Positions 62,673-64,000 of a stretch of DNA of 64,000 nt are shown piece after piece (the stretch's first letter is position 1; the number at the start of each line of letters is the position of its first letter). The stretch is from Synechococcus sp. 8F6 (lineage in GTDB: Bacteria > Cyanobacteriota > Cyanobacteriia > PCC-6307 > Cyanobiaceae), in assembly GCF_002252665.1 (NCBI RefSeq), contig NZ_NQKZ01000004.1, positions 1 to 64,000 on the forward strand, written 5' to 3'. The position numbers and the translations under genes are program-made. The notes below the pieces were generated by a model. That model did not search any database. It was not told the DNA's origin and saw nothing but the letters and a program-made list of their open reading frames with translations.

Positions 62673-64000
62673 GCCTGGACCTCCTGGGGTACTTCCTGAT
62701 GCTGGCCGTAGCCGTAGGGCTCGGTGACCAGCGGCGCTTCGCCAATCCAGTTTTCCACTGGGGGCGGCGAGCTGGTCAGCCACTCGGGGGTGAGGGCGTT
62801 CCAGGGGTTGTCACCGGCAACCTTGCCGTTGATGGCCGTCACCACCACGTTGATCAGCAGCGGCAGGGTGCTGATCGCCATCAGCAGGGCGCCGACGCTG
62901 CTCACCTGGTTGAGGGTGGTGAAGGTGGGGTCGTATTCCGCCACCCGGCGGGGCATGCCGTTGAGACCCAGCCAGTGCTGGGGGGCGAAGCAGAGGTTGA
63001 AGCCGATGAAGGTGAGCAGGAAGTGCAGCCGGCCCAGGTCTTCATTGAGGAGTCGCCCGGTGAACTTCGGATACCAGTGATAGAGCGAGCCGAAGATCAC
63101 AAACACCGTGCCGCCGTAGACGATGTAGTGGAAATGGCCCACCACGAAGTAGGTGTCATGCACGTGGATGTCGAAGGGCACCTGGGCCAGGGCCACACCG
63201 GTGATGCCGCCGAACACGAAATTCACGATGAAGGCGCAGGAAAACAGCATCGCCGAGTTGAGCGCAATCTTGCCGCCCCAGAGGGTGGCCAGCCAGTTGA
63301 AGAATTTGATGCCGGTGGGCACGGCGATGAATGATGTGGCGATCGTGAAGAACAGGCGCATCCAGGGCGGCGTGCCACTGGTGAACATGTGGTGGGCCCA
63401 GACGATCAAGCCCAGAAACACAATCGCCATGATCGAGTACACCATCGTGGTGTAGCCAAACAGGGGCTTGCGGGCGTGCACCGGCAGGATCTCACTCACC
63501 AGGCCGAAGGCCGGCAGCACCATGATGTACACCGCCGGGTGGGAATAGAACCAGAAGAGGTGCTGATAAACCACCACATTGCCCCCCAGGGCAGGGTTGA
63601 AGAAGCCCGTGTGGGCAATGATGTCAAAGCTCAGCAGGATCAAGGTGCCGGCCAGCACTGGCGTGGAGAGCACCACCAGGATGCTGGTGCCGAGCATGGC
63701 CCAGCAGTACATCGGCAGCTGCATCAGCTTGAGGCCAGGCCGGCGCAGCTTGAGGATGGTGGCGATGAAGTTGATGCCGCCGAAGATCGAGCTACCGCCC
63801 AGCAGCAGCACACTCAGGATCCACACCACCTGACCTGCTGCCGGGGTGGTGAGGCTCAGCGGGGGATAGGCGGTCCAGCCGGATTGGGCCGCAGCTCCTG
63901 CGATGAAGTAGCTGCTGATCAGCAGGATGCCGGCGGGGGGAATCAGCCAGAAGGCCACGGCATTGAGCCGCGGGAAGGCCATGTCGCGGGCCCCCACATA
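62669..64000 (-). CDS. ctaD: cytochrome c oxidase subunit I, partial (A2 type)
   Basis: The gene runs off the right window edge; the visible 443 codons start inside at VGARDMAFPRLNAVAFWLIP. Heme and copper ligands are visible: WFYSHPAVYIMVLPAFGLVS (CuB His and cross-linked Tyr), WAHHMFTSGTPPWMRLFF (two CuB His) and YFVVGHFHYIVYGGTVFVIF (heme a3 and heme a His). The YSHPAV sequence lacks the usual Glu and has Tyr-Ser instead, the mark of A2-type heme-copper oxidases. Its stop overlaps the ctaE start. ctaC is expected further right, outside the window. Confidence 0.96.
   Translation of the reverse strand, partial: YVGARDMAFPRLNAVAFWLIPPAGILLISSYFIAGAAAQSGWTAYPPLSLTTPAAGQVVWILSVLLLGGSSIFGGINFIATILKLRRPGLKLMQLPMYCWAMLGTSILVVLSTPVLAGTLILLSFDIIAHTGFFNPALGGNVVVYQHLFWFYSHPAVYIMVLPAFGLVSEILPVHARKPLFGYTTMVYSIMAIVFLGLIVWAHHMFTSGTPPWMRLFFTIATSFIAVPTGIKFFNWLATLWGGKIALNSAMLFSCAFIVNFVFGGITGVALAQVPFDIHVHDTYFVVGHFHYIVYGGTVFVIFGSLYHWYPKFTGRLLNEDLGRLHFLLTFIGFNLCFAPQHWLGLNGMPRRVAEYDPTFTTLNQVSSVGALLMAISTLPLLINVVVTAINGKVAGDNPWNALTPEWLTSSPPPVENWIGEAPLVTEPYGYGQHQEVPQEVQA

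Overview
The window is dense, GC-rich (roughly 70 % by eye) cyanobacterial chromosome, most like a Cyanobium or Synechococcus-type picocyanobacterium. Support comes from the gene set: a ClpP3/ClpR pair, VIPP1, NdhB, a cyAbrB-type regulator, a Ycf46-type AAA ATPase, a thylakoid-type pentapeptide protein, a pterin glucosyltransferase-like enzyme and an A2-type cytochrome oxidase. GCGATCGC octamers (HIP1-like) recur. Genes are packed tightly, with many 1-14 bp overlaps. Apart from the unresolved stretch 134-515, no gap between genes exceeds about 200 bases.

Layout. 1-1.1 kb: an IS3-type transposase fragment, a doubtful small ORF, a YciI-like protein and a small hypothetical. 1.1-5.8 kb (minus): ilvC and cobD, clpR-clpP3, and a PIN/TRAM membrane protein. 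5.9-8.1 kb: hemW and panB converge with a 140 bp overlap, followed by the SRP RNA gene. 8.1-13.2 kb (minus): miaB-ddl-(membrane protein)-ftsQ-ftsZ, a cell wall and division cluster. 13.4-18.8 kb (plus): an enolase-superfamily racemase/epimerase and a DUF1611 protein (together resembling the DgcA-DgcN D-glutamate pathway), an antisense tRNA-His, a DUF4359 protein, a CodA-like amidohydrolase and an FAD-linked oxidase. 18.8-23.4 kb (minus): pentapeptide protein, folC, argD, tRNA-Leu(CAA), murA. 23.5-27.8 kb (plus): tRNA-Leu(CAG), a small conserved-looking protein, a TrmH methyltransferase, lpd, trpC and a frameshifted HEPN plus MNT pair. 27.8-31.6 kb: rpsD (minus), yidD, a glutaredoxin-like protein, murE, aqpZ. 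31.7-37.3 kb (minus): the rpmH-rnpA-PH-yidC-DUF177-ycf46 operon, a tiny membrane protein and a C-DES-like lyase. 37.4-39.2 kb (minus): DUF2808, aroH, sppA. 39.3-44 kb (plus): DMT exporter, pterin glucosyltransferase, a Phd/PIN toxin-antitoxin pair, a GT39 membrane glycosyltransferase. 44-48.9 kb: DciA-like protein (minus), vipp1, trxA, aminotransferase, birA, M23 peptidase. 49-52.2 kb (minus): orphan ABC ATPase, TacA/TacT-like toxin-antitoxin pair, ndhB. 52.2-58.3 kb (plus): topA, lipoprotein, DUF2232, CobT-like, solute-binding lipoprotein. 58.3-61.5 kb: aldo/keto reductase and DUF151 nuclease (minus), ribE and HdeD-like (plus). 61.5-64 kb (minus): cyAbrB, ctaE and ctaD (cut by the window edge).

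The most unexpected signal is a dispersed family of short imperfect inverted repeats, each with 7-12 nt arms around a 5-nt centre. Seven copies were seen. Three lie in intergenic or gene-end positions (13.27, 41.30, 48.93 kb). Four lie inside reading frames that stay open (cobD, the pentapeptide protein, a solute-binding protein, ribE), where they appear to add short protein segments. Other points of note are the DgcA/DgcN-like pair whose 3' end runs through an antisense tRNA-His and its terminator, a BIG2-like domain inside YidC, a DciA with a zinc-ribbon tail, and three separate toxin-antitoxin-like modules, one of them broken.
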